From contig NZ_CP042344.1 in the NCBI RefSeq assembly GCF_007954405.1, positions 558,001-622,000 on the forward strand: a stretch of 64,000 nucleotides of DNA, written 5' to 3'. Origin of the DNA: Comamonas flocculans. Lineage in GTDB: Bacteria > Pseudomonadota > Gammaproteobacteria > Burkholderiales > Burkholderiaceae_C. The notes below the pieces were generated by a model. It was not told the DNA's origin, did not search any database, and saw only the letters and a program-made list of their open reading frames with translations. Shown here piece after piece: positions 55,206 through 63,958 of this stretch (positions are counted from its first letter, which is position 1; the number at the start of each line of letters is the position of its first letter). The position numbers and the translations under genes were made by a program.

Positions 55206-55282
55206 CGGCGTGTAGCGCAGCCTGGTAGCGCACTTGCATGGGGTGCAAGGGGTCGCGAGTTCGAATCCCGCCACGCCGACCA
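55206..55282 (+). tRNA. tRNA-Pro (GGG)
   Basis: A 77-base gene from CGGCGTG to CACGCCGACCA, with encoded CCA. The anticodon stem-loop CTTGC-ATGGGGT-GCAAG gives GGG. The T-arm is GCGAGTTCGAATCCCGC. It follows the MerR gene by 25 bases, the usual position. Confidence 0.97.
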
Positions 55283-55434
55283 GTCACGACAAGGGCTCCT
55301 GGCCATCCGGCCGGGGGCCCTTGCCCGTTTCTGCCGCCTTGCGCCGCCATTGGTTGCCCCTCGCGGTGCACCAGACCTTGGCCGGGGCGCGCCGATGGTA
55401 TGTTCCAGCCTGTCCCTTGCCGACGGAGCCCGAC

Positions 55435-56481
55435 GTGTCCCAGAACCTGCCCCGCATCGCCCCAGAACGCCTGAACGCGCTGCTTGCCGCCATGCCCAAG
55501 GCGGAGCTGCACATCCACATCGAAGGCTCGCTGGAGCCGCAGATGATCTTCGAGCTGGCGCGGCGCAACGGCATCGCCCTGCCCTACGCCAGCGTGCAGG
55601 ACTTGCGCAGCGCCTACGCCTTCACCGACTTGCAGAGCTTTCTCGACCTGTACTACCAGGGTGCGGGCGTGCTGCAGACCGAAGAGGATTTCTGCGAGAT
55701 GGCGCTTGCCTATCTTGCGCGGGCCGCCATGGATAACGTAGTCCACGCGGAGATCTTCTTCGACCCGCAGACGCACACCGAGCGCGGCGTGGCGATGCAA
55801 ACCGTGGTGCGCGGCCTGGCACGCGCTTGCGAGGAGGCGCAGCAGCGCCACGGCATCAGCGCCAGCCTGATCCTGAGCTTTCTGCGCCACCTGAGCGAGC
55901 GCGAGGCCTTTGCAACCCTGGAGCAGGCGCTGCCGCTGCGCGAGCATTTCATCGGCGTGGGGCTCGATTCCAGCGAGCTCGGGCATCCGCCGGAAAAATT
56001 CCAGCGCGTGTTCGCGCGCTGTCGCGAGCTGGGTCTGCACATCGTCGCCCACGCAGGCGAGGAAGGGCCGCCCGCCTACATCTGGCAGGCGCTGGACCTG
56101 CTGCGCGCCGAGCGCATAGACCACGGCGTGCAGGCGGTGCACGACACGGCGCTGATGCAGCGCCTGGCGGCCGAGCGCGTGCCGCTCACCGTCTGCCCGT
56201 TGTCCAACCAGAAGCTGCAGGTCTTCCCCGACCTGCGCCAGCACAACCTCAAGGCGCTGCTGGACGGAGGCCTGGTGGCCACCGCCAATTCGGACGACCC
56301 GGCCTACTTCGGCGGCTACCTGAACGACAACCTGCTGCAGGTGTTTGCCGCCACCGGCATGGGCGTGCAGCACGCCTGGCAACTGGCCGCCCACAGTTTT
56401 GAAGCAAGCTTTGCCCCGGCCGCCGACAAGGCACGCTGGATGGACCAGCTCGCCGAGGTGTTCGAGCGCTTTGCCCACTGA
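55435..56481 (+). CDS. Adenine deaminase (AAH1-type)
   Basis: A 348-residue amidohydrolase. PKAELHIHIEGSLEPQMIFE gives the metal His pair; HAGEEGPP, ERIDHGV, VCPLSNQKLQVF and SDDPAYFGGY supply further catalytic residues. SAYAFTDLQSFLDLYY, VGLDSSELGHPPEKFQRVF and ILSFLRHLSE are the pattern of the adenine deaminase branch, so this is not adenosine deaminase. It makes hypoxanthine from adenine. The start is GTG at 55435 (VSQNLPRIAPERL) with GGAG about seven bases before it; earlier in-frame starts overlap tRNA-Pro. Confidence 0.88.
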   Translation: MSQNLPRIAPERLNALLAAMPKAELHIHIEGSLEPQMIFELARRNGIALPYASVQDLRSAYAFTDLQSFLDLYYQGAGVLQTEEDFCEMALAYLARAAMDNVVHAEIFFDPQTHTERGVAMQTVVRGLARACEEAQQRHGISASLILSFLRHLSEREAFATLEQALPLREHFIGVGLDSSELGHPPEKFQRVFARCRELGLHIVAHAGEEGPPAYIWQALDLLRAERIDHGVQAVHDTALMQRLAAERVPLTVCPLSNQKLQVFPDLRQHNLKALLDGGLVATANSDDPAYFGGYLNDNLLQVFAATGMGVQHAWQLAAHSFEASFAPAADKARWMDQLAEVFERFAH

Positions 56482-56517
56482 AGAGCGCCCGCGCCGCGCC
56501 CGATAATCCCTCCTACC

Positions 56518-57252
56518 ATGAACACCAACACACCGCCGCGCGAGATTGCGCCCGGCCTTGTGGTGCAGGGCATTTCCACGCCGCTGCACCTGTCCAACTA
56601 CAAACTGCTGGCCTGCGACATGGATTCGACGCTGATCGGCATCGAATGCGTGGACGAAATCGCCGCCGCCGTGGGCCGCAAGGCCGAGGTCGCTGCCATC
56701 ACCGAAGCGGCGATGCAGGGCCGGATCAGCGACTACAAGGAAAGCCTGCGCCAGCGCGTGGCGCTGCTCGAAGGCGTGACGGCCGAGCAGCTGGAGGCCA
56801 TCTACACCGAGCGCCTGCGGCTGAACCCGGGCGCCGAGCGGTTGATGCAGGTGCTGCACGAAGCCGGCGTGACCACGCTGCTGGTGTCGGGCGGTTTCAC
56901 CTTCTTCTCCGACCGGGTGAAGGCGCGCCTGGGCATGCGTTTTGCGCGCTCCAACGTGCTGCAGCTGCGCGGCGGACGGCTAACGGGCCGCATGGTCGAC
57001 CAGGTCTGGGGCGACATCTGCGACGGAGCGGAAAAGCGCCGCGCAATGCTGGAGCTGGCCTCGCTCATGGGCATCGGCGCGGCGCAGACCATGGCCATGG
57101 GCGATGGCGCCAACGACCTGCCCATGATGGGCGCGGCCGGCCTGTCGGTGGCCTGGCACGCCAAGCCGGCGGTCCGCGCCCAGGCCAGCGTGGCGATCAA
57201 CGAAGGCGGGTTGGACCGACTGCTGGAAGTGTTCGCCCCCCTCGGGGCCTGA
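56518..57252 (+). CDS. serB: Phosphoserine phosphatase
   Basis: A 244-residue HAD phosphatase. The nucleophile motif is CDMDSTLIGIECVDEIA and later motifs are LLVSGGFTFFSDRV and MAMGDGANDLPMMGAAGLSV. It makes serine from phosphoserine. It lacks the ACT-like N-terminal domain of longer SerB proteins and has a 30-residue leader before the HAD core. The crcB gene follows by 17 bases. Confidence 0.95.
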   Translation: MNTNTPPREIAPGLVVQGISTPLHLSNYKLLACDMDSTLIGIECVDEIAAAVGRKAEVAAITEAAMQGRISDYKESLRQRVALLEGVTAEQLEAIYTERLRLNPGAERLMQVLHEAGVTTLLVSGGFTFFSDRVKARLGMRFARSNVLQLRGGRLTGRMVDQVWGDICDGAEKRRAMLELASLMGIGAAQTMAMGDGANDLPMMGAAGLSVAWHAKPAVRAQASVAINEGGLDRLLEVFAPLGA

Positions 57253-57269
57253 GCCGCAGGGACATCCGC

Positions 57270-57653
57270 ATGCTTGCCGTCGCCGCCATCTGTCTGGGTG
57301 CCAGCCTCGGGGCGCTGCTGCGCTGGGGGCTGGGCATCTGGCTGAACACGCCGGGCGCGCTGCTGCCCTGGGGGACGCTGGCGGCCAACCTGCTGGGTGG
57401 CTACCTGGTCGGGCTGGCAATTGCGCTGCTGCAGGCCCTGCCGCAACTGGACCCGCTGTGGCGCCTGGCGCTGGTGACCGGCTTTCTGGGCGCGCTCACC
57501 ACCTTTTCCACCTTCTCGGCCGAGGTGGTGGGCTTGCTGATGCAGGGGCGCCTGGGCATGGCACTGCTCGTGGGCATGCTGCACCTGGCGGGCTCGCTCA
57601 CCATGACCTGGCTCGGCCTGCACAGCGTGGCGCCCTGGCTCAAGCCGGCGTGA
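57270..57653 (+). CDS. crcB: Fluoride ion channel CrcB/Fluc
   Basis: A 127-residue four-helix membrane protein. LGASLGALLRWGLG, WGTLAANLLGGYLVGLA and GFLGALTTFSTFSAEVVGLL are Fluc hallmarks, including the Asn and the Phe-box. It exports fluoride as a dimer. No fluoride riboswitch is seen ahead of it; it follows serB closely and is probably read from the same transcript. Confidence 0.94.
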   Translation: MLAVAAICLGASLGALLRWGLGIWLNTPGALLPWGTLAANLLGGYLVGLAIALLQALPQLDPLWRLALVTGFLGALTTFSTFSAEVVGLLMQGRLGMALLVGMLHLAGSLTMTWLGLHSVAPWLKPA

Positions 57654-57667
57654 GCGTCGCACCAGCT

Positions 57668-57712
57668 AGCCAAAAAATAGCTGCCAGCGCAAGCCGCGCA
57701 AGGCAAATTGCC
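57668..57712. repeat. Dispersed palindromic intergenic repeat, copy 7 (partial)
   Basis: AAAAAATAGCTGCCAGCGCAAG retains the left half; the right half is reduced. It lies in the crcB-LOG spacer. Confidence 0.5.
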
Positions 57713-57730
57713 CCTTCGTAGAATCCATCC

Positions 57731-58594
57731 ATGGACGCCAATACCGAACTTCGCGACCCTCGCCTCATGCAGATGTGGGGCGAGCTGGACCACGGCCCGC
57801 TCGACAGCGACCCGCTCAAGCCCGACGCCTACCGGCTGGCTTTCATCGACCCCGAATTCCTGCAGCGGCGCGAGACGCGCGGCATCCGCTTCCAGCTGGA
57901 ACTGCTCAAGCCCGACCTGGACCTGGCGGCGCAGGAAATCGAGAGCACCGTGGTGGTCTATGGCAGCGCCCGCACGCTGGCGCCCGACGCGGCCCAGGCA
58001 CAGCTCGAGGCCGCACGCGCCGGCGGCGATGCGCGCGCCCTCGCGCTGGCCGAGCGCAAGCTCAAGAGCTCGCACTACTACGCCCAGGCCCGCCTGTTCG
58101 CGCGCCACGTGGCCGAATACAGCCAGGGCCGCCCGCCCGCCGAGCGCCTGACCATCTGCACCGGCGGCGGCCCCGGCATCATGGAGGCGGCCAACCGCGG
58201 TGCGCACGACGTGGGCGCGCCTAGCATCGGCCTGAACATCACGCTGCCGCACGAACAGAGCTGCAACCGCTACATCACGCCCTCGCTGGCGTTCAAGTTC
58301 CACTACTTCGCGCTGCGCAAGATGCACTTCATGATGCGCGCCAAGGCGCTGGTGGTCTTCCCCGGGGGCTTCGGCACCATGGACGAACTCTTCGAGGTGC
58401 TGACCCTGGTGCAGACGCGCAAGGCCAAGCCGGTGCCCATCGTGCTCTTCGGCTCGCAGTTCTGGAGCCGCGTGCTGAACCTGGACGTGCTGGTGGAGGA
58501 AGGCACGATCAGCGAAGACGACCTGGCGCTGTTTCACGTCACCGACGACGCGCAGCAGGCCTGGGAGATCATCCGCAACTTCTACGCCGCGTAG
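57731..58594 (+). CDS. LOG-family protein (putative nucleotide phosphoribohydrolase)
   Basis: A 287-residue lysine-decarboxylase-like (LOG) protein. VVVYGSARTLAPDAA, ICTGGGPGIMEAANRGAHD and VVFPGGFGTMDELFEVLTLV contain the PGGxGTxxE motif. Members cleave AMP or cytokinin monophosphates; older annotations calling them lysine decarboxylases are wrong. Longer than plant-type LOG, like the type II group. Convergent with the P450 gene (13 bp). Confidence 0.9.
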   Translation: MDANTELRDPRLMQMWGELDHGPLDSDPLKPDAYRLAFIDPEFLQRRETRGIRFQLELLKPDLDLAAQEIESTVVVYGSARTLAPDAAQAQLEAARAGGDARALALAERKLKSSHYYAQARLFARHVAEYSQGRPPAERLTICTGGGPGIMEAANRGAHDVGAPSIGLNITLPHEQSCNRYITPSLAFKFHYFALRKMHFMMRAKALVVFPGGFGTMDELFEVLTLVQTRKAKPVPIVLFGSQFWSRVLNLDVLVEEGTISEDDLALFHVTDDAQQAWEIIRNFYAA

Positions 58595-58607
58595 CGGCGC
58601 CTGCGCT

Positions 58608-59780
58608 TCAGGCCCAGTCCAGCACCAGCGGCAGGCGCTCGAAGCCCATGGCCGGGTAGCGCGCGTACTGTGGCGGCTGGGCGGGCTGCGCCAGCCGGAA
58701 GTGCGTGGTGGCGCCCAGCAGGGCCTGCAGCCACAGCCCCAGCTGCGCTCGCGCCAGGGGCGCACCGGGGCAGACGTGGATGCCAGCGCCGTAGAGCAGG
58801 CTGCGCGCGTGATCGCGGCCGAAGCGAAATTCCTCCGGTGCCTCGAACACGCGCGGGTCGCGGTTGGCCGCGCCCCAGTGCACGGTCACACGCTCACCCG
58901 CCCCGAATTCATGCCCGCCCAGCTGCACCGGGCAGCGCGCCACGCGGCGGTTCACCGCCAGCGGGCCGTGCAGGCGCAGGATTTCTTCGATCGCCTCGGC
59001 CTGCAGCGCGGGCTGGGCGCGCAGCTGCTGCTGCAACTCGCCATGGCGGGCCAGCCAATCGGCCAGGATGCCGAGCGAGGCGGCAATGGTGCCGATTTCG
59101 CCCACCGTCCAGTTGCGCAGGATGCTGGCAATGGCGGCGCGCGCCAGCGGCTGGCCCTCGACGCGCTCGCGCAGCAGCGCCTCGGTGGCGTCGCGCGGCG
59201 GGCCGCTGGCGCTGGCGTCGCGCTCGTCGAGCATGCGCCCGATCAGCGCCTCGAATGCCAGGCCCAGCTGCGCCAGGCGCGCACGGTCCTGCGCGAACAC
59301 GGCCGCATGGTGCCGGGCGATCCAGTCGCACAGCACGCCTTCCAGCGCCAGCGGCCAGCCGAGGAAGGCGCATTGCGTGCGCGCCGCATAGGGCAAGGCA
59401 CAGCCGGCGATGAAGTCAAAGGGCTGCCGCGCATGCACCTGGCGCGTGTGCGCCAGCAGTTCATGCGCCAGGCGCTGGTAGAGAGGACGCATGGCTGCCA
59501 CGCGATCGGGCGCGAAGTAGGGCTCGATCAGGCGCCGGTAGCTCGTGTGCTCGGGCGGGTCCATGCCGTTGGGCACCGCCACATGGGCAGACACCACGCT
59601 GCTGAAGCGCGCGTGGTCCTGTACCACGGCCAGCACATCGGCGTGGCGAAACACCGACGTGTGCAGCACCTCGGAGCGCGCCACGCCGTGCGATTCACGC
59701 AAACGGTCGTGAGCCGCAAGTGGATTGCGCTGCACCTCGTCGCTGCGCACATCCCAGTCTGAGCTAGGGCGATCGGTCAT
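58608..59780 (-). CDS. Cytochrome P450
   Basis: A 390-residue soluble P450. The K-helix ExxR is E266-R269 (EEILRL) and the haem loop is LLYGAGIHVCPGAPLAR with ligand C337. The Phe of the usual FGxGxHxCxG is Tyr330 here. The I-helix region NWTVGEIGTIAASL lacks the common AGxxT oxygen-activating motif, so catalysis may be atypical. MDPPEHTSYRRLIEPYF is the C-helix. No ferredoxin or ferredoxin reductase gene is adjacent. The start at 59780 gives family length. Substrate unknown. Confidence 0.9.
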   Translation of the reverse strand: MTDRPSSDWDVRSDEVQRNPLAAHDRLRESHGVARSEVLHTSVFRHADVLAVVQDHARFSSVVSAHVAVPNGMDPPEHTSYRRLIEPYFAPDRVAAMRPLYQRLAHELLAHTRQVHARQPFDFIAGCALPYAARTQCAFLGWPLALEGVLCDWIARHHAAVFAQDRARLAQLGLAFEALIGRMLDERDASASGPPRDATEALLRERVEGQPLARAAIASILRNWTVGEIGTIAASLGILADWLARHGELQQQLRAQPALQAEAIEEILRLHGPLAVNRRVARCPVQLGGHEFGAGERVTVHWGAANRDPRVFEAPEEFRFGRDHARSLLYGAGIHVCPGAPLARAQLGLWLQALLGATTHFRLAQPAQPPQYARYPAMGFERLPLVLDWA

Positions 59781-59933
59781 GGCATTGAAGGCAACGCTGA
59801 AAAAGCCCTCGCGCGTCGCCTTAAGGGAAAACCCGACTATGTCACAGCGCCACCGAGCACAAAAACCATCTCCATGCACCGCCAAAGGCTATTGGCAGTC
59901 AGGGTTTTTGCTTATGAAATCAATGGCTAAGAA

Positions 59934-59951
59934 CCAAGGGTAAACCCTTGG
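59934..59951. promoter_or_regulatory. Perfect palindrome upstream of fccAB
   Basis: CCAAGGGT-AA-ACCCTTGG, 8-bp arms with a two-base spacer, lies 92 bases before fccA. It resembles ACAAGGGT-AAT-ACCTTTGT before nirS and the TonB receptor (27085-27103). Likely an operator; the regulator is unknown. Confidence 0.5.
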
Positions 59952-60042
59952 CCGGGACATATAAGCGTCGGCTTACGATGCCCGCACCCGCCGGGTACCA
60001 ACGATTTTCCGCCCCCCAATGTCCACAGGAGGACGCCAAACC

Positions 60043-60351
60043 ATGAAAAGAATGCTTTTCGCCACCCTTGCGGTCGGTCTCGTGACCACCGCTGGTCTTG
60101 CCCAGGCCCAGTCCGACCCGCTGCAGGTACGCAGCTGGGCCGCCGGCTGTGCCAGTTGCCACGGCACCGACGGCCACGCCCTCAAGGGCATGCCGCCGCT
60201 GGCCGGCAAGAGCCAGGCCGACATGACCGACAAGCTGCTGGCCTACAAGAGCGGCAGCGCGCCCTCCACCATCATGCAACAGCTGGCCAAGGGCTATACC
60301 GATGAACAGCTGGCCGCGATCGCCGGCTACTTTGCCGCGCAGAAGAAGTGA
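60043..60351 (+). CDS. fccA: Flavocytochrome c sulfide dehydrogenase, cytochrome c subunit
   Basis: A 102-residue periplasmic monohaem cytochrome c with a signal peptide ending AQAQ near 23. The haem motif is CASCH (about 36-40) and a Met ligand likely comes from the GMPPLAGKS loop. AGGAGGA precedes the ATG by about nine bases. The flavoprotein subunit follows 11 bp later. It takes electrons from FccB and passes them to the respiratory chain. Confidence 0.92.
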   Translation: MKRMLFATLAVGLVTTAGLAQAQSDPLQVRSWAAGCASCHGTDGHALKGMPPLAGKSQADMTDKLLAYKSGSAPSTIMQQLAKGYTDEQLAAIAGYFAAQKK

Positions 60352-60362
60352 GGAGGCACACC

Positions 60363-61643
60363 ATGGATCGTCGTCAATTCATTCGTGCCGGCTCGGCCGT
60401 TTCGGCCGTCTCCGCTCTGGGCCTGGCAGGCTGCGCCTCGGTGGGCGGCAGCGCCGGGGGCAAGGTGGTCGTGGTCGGTGGCGGCTACGGCGGTGCCACC
60501 GCGGCCAAGTACATCCGCATGTGGTCCGGCGGCAAGGTCGAGGTCACGCTGGTCGAGCCCAACGCCGCCTTCGTCTCCTGCCCGATCTCCAACCTGGTGC
60601 TGGGCGGCACCAAGACCATGGCCGACATCACCACGCCCTACGACAACCTGAGCGCGCGCCACGGCGTGAAGCTGGTGCGCGACTGGGTCAGCGGCATCGA
60701 CCCGGACAAACGCCAGGTGAAGCTCGCGGGGGGCGAGACGCTGGCCTACGACCGCCTCATCCTCTCGCCGGGCGTCGACTTCATGTGGGACCAGCTGCCC
60801 GCGCTGACGCAGCCGGGCGCGCAGGACAAGGTGCTGCACGCCTGGAAGGCCGGCCCGCAGACGCTGGGCCTGCGCCAACAGCTCGAAGCCATGCCCGACG
60901 GCTGGGTGTTCGCCATCAGCATTCCGCTGGCGCCCTACCGCTGCCCGCCCGGCCCCTACGAGCGCGCCTGCCAGGTGGCCAACTACTTCAAGCACGCCAA
61001 GCCCAGATCGAAGGTGCTGGTGTTCGATGCCAACGACGACGTGACCTCCAAGGGCAAGCTGTTCAAGCAGGCCTGGGCCGAGCGCTACAAGGGCATCATC
61101 GAATACCGCCCCAAGCACCGCCTGGTGGACGTGGACGTGGCCACAAACACGCTGAAGTTCGACTTCAACGACGACGCCAAGGCCCATGTGCTGAACGTGA
61201 TTCCGCCGATGCGCGCGGGCGACGTGGTGGTCAAGGCCGGCCTTGCCAACGCCAACAAGCGCTGGTGCGAGGTGGACTGGCTGACGATGGAACACCTGCA
61301 GGCCAAGGGTGTGCACGTGCTGGGCGACTGCACCCAGAGCGCCCCGCTGATGCCCAAGTCCGGTCACATGGCCAACCAGCACGGCAAGGTGGCGGCGGCG
61401 GCGGTGGTGGCGCTGCTTTCGGGCAACGAGCCGGGCAAGCTGCCGATCTACAACAACACCTGCTACAGCTTCGTGAGCGAAAGCGAGGTGGTGCACGTGG
61501 CCAGCGTGCACCGCTACGACGCCGCCAAGAAAACCATGCTGAGCGTGGAGGGCTCGGGTGGCCTGTCGGCCGCACCGACCGAGATGGAAGGGCGTTTTGC
61601 CCTGGCCTGGGCCAACAACATCTGGGCCGACGCGCTGGCCTAA
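60363..61643 (+). CDS. fccB: Flavocytochrome c sulfide dehydrogenase, flavoprotein subunit
   Basis: A 426-residue protein with a Tat signal (MDRRQFIRAG). VVVVGGGYGGATAAKYIR binds FAD; the covalent FAD Cys is C73 (FVSCPISNLVLGG), and the disulfide pair is C194 (YRCPPGPYERAC) and C367 (NNTCYS). It oxidises sulfide in the periplasm together with FccA. A GAGGAGG ribosome site is present. A paralogue without cytochrome subunit lies at 3.0-4.4 kb. Confidence 0.93.
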   Translation: MDRRQFIRAGSAVSAVSALGLAGCASVGGSAGGKVVVVGGGYGGATAAKYIRMWSGGKVEVTLVEPNAAFVSCPISNLVLGGTKTMADITTPYDNLSARHGVKLVRDWVSGIDPDKRQVKLAGGETLAYDRLILSPGVDFMWDQLPALTQPGAQDKVLHAWKAGPQTLGLRQQLEAMPDGWVFAISIPLAPYRCPPGPYERACQVANYFKHAKPRSKVLVFDANDDVTSKGKLFKQAWAERYKGIIEYRPKHRLVDVDVATNTLKFDFNDDAKAHVLNVIPPMRAGDVVVKAGLANANKRWCEVDWLTMEHLQAKGVHVLGDCTQSAPLMPKSGHMANQHGKVAAAAVVALLSGNEPGKLPIYNNTCYSFVSESEVVHVASVHRYDAAKKTMLSVEGSGGLSAAPTEMEGRFALAWANNIWADALA

Positions 61644-61661
61644 CCGGCAGCGCGGATCAGC

Positions 61662-61687
61662 AAGGGGCGCCATGCGCCCCTTTTTTT
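61662..61687 (+). terminator. Intrinsic terminator downstream of fccAB
   Basis: GGGGCGC (61664-61670) and GCGCCCC (61674-61680) with a CAT loop, followed by seven T. It ends the fccAB transcript 18 bases past the fccB stop. Confidence 0.93.
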
Positions 61688-61760
61688 CGGCTGGCCGCGG
61701 CCGTGGCCCTGCTGCGGGGCGCACGCCGCGCCACGGTGCCACGGCCCGCGGCAGCGGCCT

Positions 61761-62120
61761 TCAGCTCGACTTTTGCGCGTTGCGCTTGCGCGTGGCCGCG
61801 GCCTTCTTCGCCGATGCCGAACGCTGCGCGGGCGTGCGGCTGGCTGCGGCCTTCTTGGCCGAGGCCGAGCGCTGGGCAGCCTTGCGCTTGGCCAAGGCCT
61901 TGCCGCCCAGGTGGCCGCCCTTGCGCGCCGACTCGTGGCTGTCCGGCTTGCCGCGCCCCGAGCCCGATTTGTTGCCCCCGCCCGACTGCTTGTTCACCGT
62001 CGCCCAGGCCCGGCGTTCGGCTTCCTTGGTGCCAAGGCCGCGCTTTTCGTAGCCTTCCTCGATGTGCTCCGCCTGGCGTTTTTGCTTGTCGGTGTAGGCT
62101 GATTTGTCGCCTCTGGGCAT
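61761..62120 (-). CDS. Small basic 'plasmid stabilisation'-type protein
   Basis: A 119-residue basic protein. The N-terminal MPRGDKSAYTDKQKRQAEHI and EEGYEKRGLGTKEAERRAWA, then NKQSGGGNKSGSGRGKP, are typical of a widespread proteobacterial family commonly labelled plasmid stabilisation protein without firm evidence. The C-terminus has two copies of AQRSASAKKAA (about 82-92 and 98-108), Lys/Ala-rich and histone-like, implying DNA or RNA binding. GGAG precedes the ATG. Location is chromosomal here; function unknown. Confidence 0.8.
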   Translation of the reverse strand: MPRGDKSAYTDKQKRQAEHIEEGYEKRGLGTKEAERRAWATVNKQSGGGNKSGSGRGKPDSHESARKGGHLGGKALAKRKAAQRSASAKKAAASRTPAQRSASAKKAAATRKRNAQKSS

Positions 62121-62319
62121 GGTGTTCTCCTGCAAGTGGTCAATGCCCCGCCGCCGTGCTCCCGACTGGCCCGAAACGGCGGGGGACCCGTGCTTTCCAT
62201 TGTGGGCGCACCACCGGCGCGCGCCGTAGGTGGCCGGCGCGGGCAGGCGTAGGACAAACGCCCCCTTGCGCGCCGACACCGTTTCCGACCGGCGGGCGGC
62301 AGGCGCCGGGCGCGCCGCC

Positions 62320-63942
62320 TCAGCCCGGCGCGTCGCCGTCGGGCTCAGCCAGAGCCGGGGCCGCCGCGTCAGGCGCGGGCAGCTCCTGCACGTGGCGCAG
62401 CTTGCGCTGGATGGCGCGGGTGCGCACGCCGACCTGCTCGAACTTCTTGGCCGCCGCGTCGATGGACTTGCGCGTTTGCTCGACCACGTCGCCGAACTTG
62501 GCGAACTCTGTCTTGACCTCGCCGAGCACGGCCCAGACTTCGGACGAGCGCTTCTCGATCGCCAGGGTCTTGAAGCCCATCTGCAGGCTCGAGAGCATCG
62601 CCGCCAGGTTGGCCGGGCCGGTGATCATCACGCGGCACTCGTTCTGCACCGCCTCCACCAGGCCGGGGCGGCGCATGACTTCGGCAAACAGGCCTTCGGA
62701 AGGCAGGTACAGCACGGCAAAGTCCGTGGTGTGCGGCGGTGAGACGTACTTGCTGAAGATCTTGCGCGCCTCCAGCCGGATGGACGCCTCGAAGGCGTTG
62801 CCCGCCGACTGCAGCAGCGCCCGGTCGGCCGCGTCGTGCGCGTCCAGCAACCGCTGGTAGTGCTCGACCGGGTACTTGGAGTCGATCGGCAGCCACACCG
62901 GGCGCTCGTCGCCGCGCCCGGGCAGCCGGATGGCGAACTCCACCAGGTCGTCGCTGCCCGGCATGGTCTTGACGTTCCTCGCGTACTGCTCGGGTGCAAG
63001 CACGTTGTCGATGATGGCGCCCAGCTGCAGCTCGCCCCAGGTGCCGCGTGCCTTGACGTTGGTCATCACGCGCTTGAGGTCGCCCACGCTGCCGGCCAGG
63101 GTCTGCATCTCGCCCAGGCCCTTGTGCACCTGCTCCAGGCGTTCGCTGACCAGCTTGAAGGATTCACCCAGGCGCTGCTCCAGCGTGGCGTGCAGTTTTT
63201 CGTCGACGGTGCGGCGCATTTCCTCCAGCCGCGCGGCGTTGTCGTTCTGTATCGCGGCCAGACGTTCATTGAGCGCGTTGCGCAGCGCCTCGCCGCCCTG
63301 CTGGTGGCTCGCCACCAGGCCCGAGAGCTGGCGCGCGAGCTCCTGCGTGGTGCTGCCCAGCTGGTCCTTGAGCGTGGCGGAGCTGGCGCCGAGCTGGGCA
63401 TGCAGGTCGCCCTTGAGCGAATCGAAGCTGCCGCGCAGCCCCTCGGCGAGCGCATCGAAGCGCTGCTGGATGCGCTGGGCCATGGCTTCGGTGCTGGCGG
63501 CCACGCCCTCGCGCGACTGGGCGCTGTCGCTCACCAGTTGCTGCACCGTGGCCGCCAGTTCGCCGCGAAACGCGGCCAGCGCCTGCGTCTGCTCGCCGCG
63601 CGCCTGCGCCAGCAACTGCTCCAGGTGCGAGCGCAGCGTGCCGAAGGCGGCCTGCAGCTCGCCGCGGCTGGCGCGGGCCTCGTCGCGCGCCTGGGCCAGG
63701 CGCTCGTCGAGCAGGCCGCGCGTGCCTTCGGTGAAGGCGCGCAGTTGCTCGCCCATGGCGCTCAGCGCCCCGTCGTTGCGCGCCACCGCCAGCTGCGTGC
63801 CCTGCGCGGCCGTCTCCAGCGCCTGCAGGCGTTCGGGCCATTCGGGCGGCAGCGCCACGCGCGGGCGGCGCAGCAGCAGCACGATCAGGAGCAACAGCGC
63901 CAGCGCCAGCAGCGCCAGGGCAAGGATCCACTCAAAGGCCAT
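62320..63942 (-). CDS. rmuC: DNA recombination protein RmuC
   Basis: A 540-residue RmuC. An N-terminal membrane helix (WILALALLALALLLLIVLLL) is followed by about 250 residues of coiled coil. The conserved RmuC nuclease-like domain holds GTWGELQLGAIIDNVLAPEQ, WLPIDSKYPVEHYQRL, ISPPHTTDFAV-type VSPPHTTDFAVLYLPSEGLF and VMITGPANLAAMLSSLQMGF. It limits recombination at inverted repeats. The start is ATG 63942 over an upstream TTG. Confidence 0.93.
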   Translation of the reverse strand: MAFEWILALALLALALLLLIVLLLRRPRVALPPEWPERLQALETAAQGTQLAVARNDGALSAMGEQLRAFTEGTRGLLDERLAQARDEARASRGELQAAFGTLRSHLEQLLAQARGEQTQALAAFRGELAATVQQLVSDSAQSREGVAASTEAMAQRIQQRFDALAEGLRGSFDSLKGDLHAQLGASSATLKDQLGSTTQELARQLSGLVASHQQGGEALRNALNERLAAIQNDNAARLEEMRRTVDEKLHATLEQRLGESFKLVSERLEQVHKGLGEMQTLAGSVGDLKRVMTNVKARGTWGELQLGAIIDNVLAPEQYARNVKTMPGSDDLVEFAIRLPGRGDERPVWLPIDSKYPVEHYQRLLDAHDAADRALLQSAGNAFEASIRLEARKIFSKYVSPPHTTDFAVLYLPSEGLFAEVMRRPGLVEAVQNECRVMITGPANLAAMLSSLQMGFKTLAIEKRSSEVWAVLGEVKTEFAKFGDVVEQTRKSIDAAAKKFEQVGVRTRAIQRKLRHVQELPAPDAAAPALAEPDGDAPG

Positions 63943-63958
63943 GGTCAACTATTGCAAG

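Noticed and set aside
57253..57269. Fluoride riboswitch before crcB
   Set aside because: Only 17 bases separate serB and crcB, which cannot hold the riboswitch.
59910..59930. FNR/DNR-like box upstream of fccA (TTGCTTATGAAATCAA)
   Set aside because: The half-sites resemble TTGAT and ATCAA but spacing is two bases too long and the first half has a mismatch. The palindrome at 59934-59951 is a better operator candidate.
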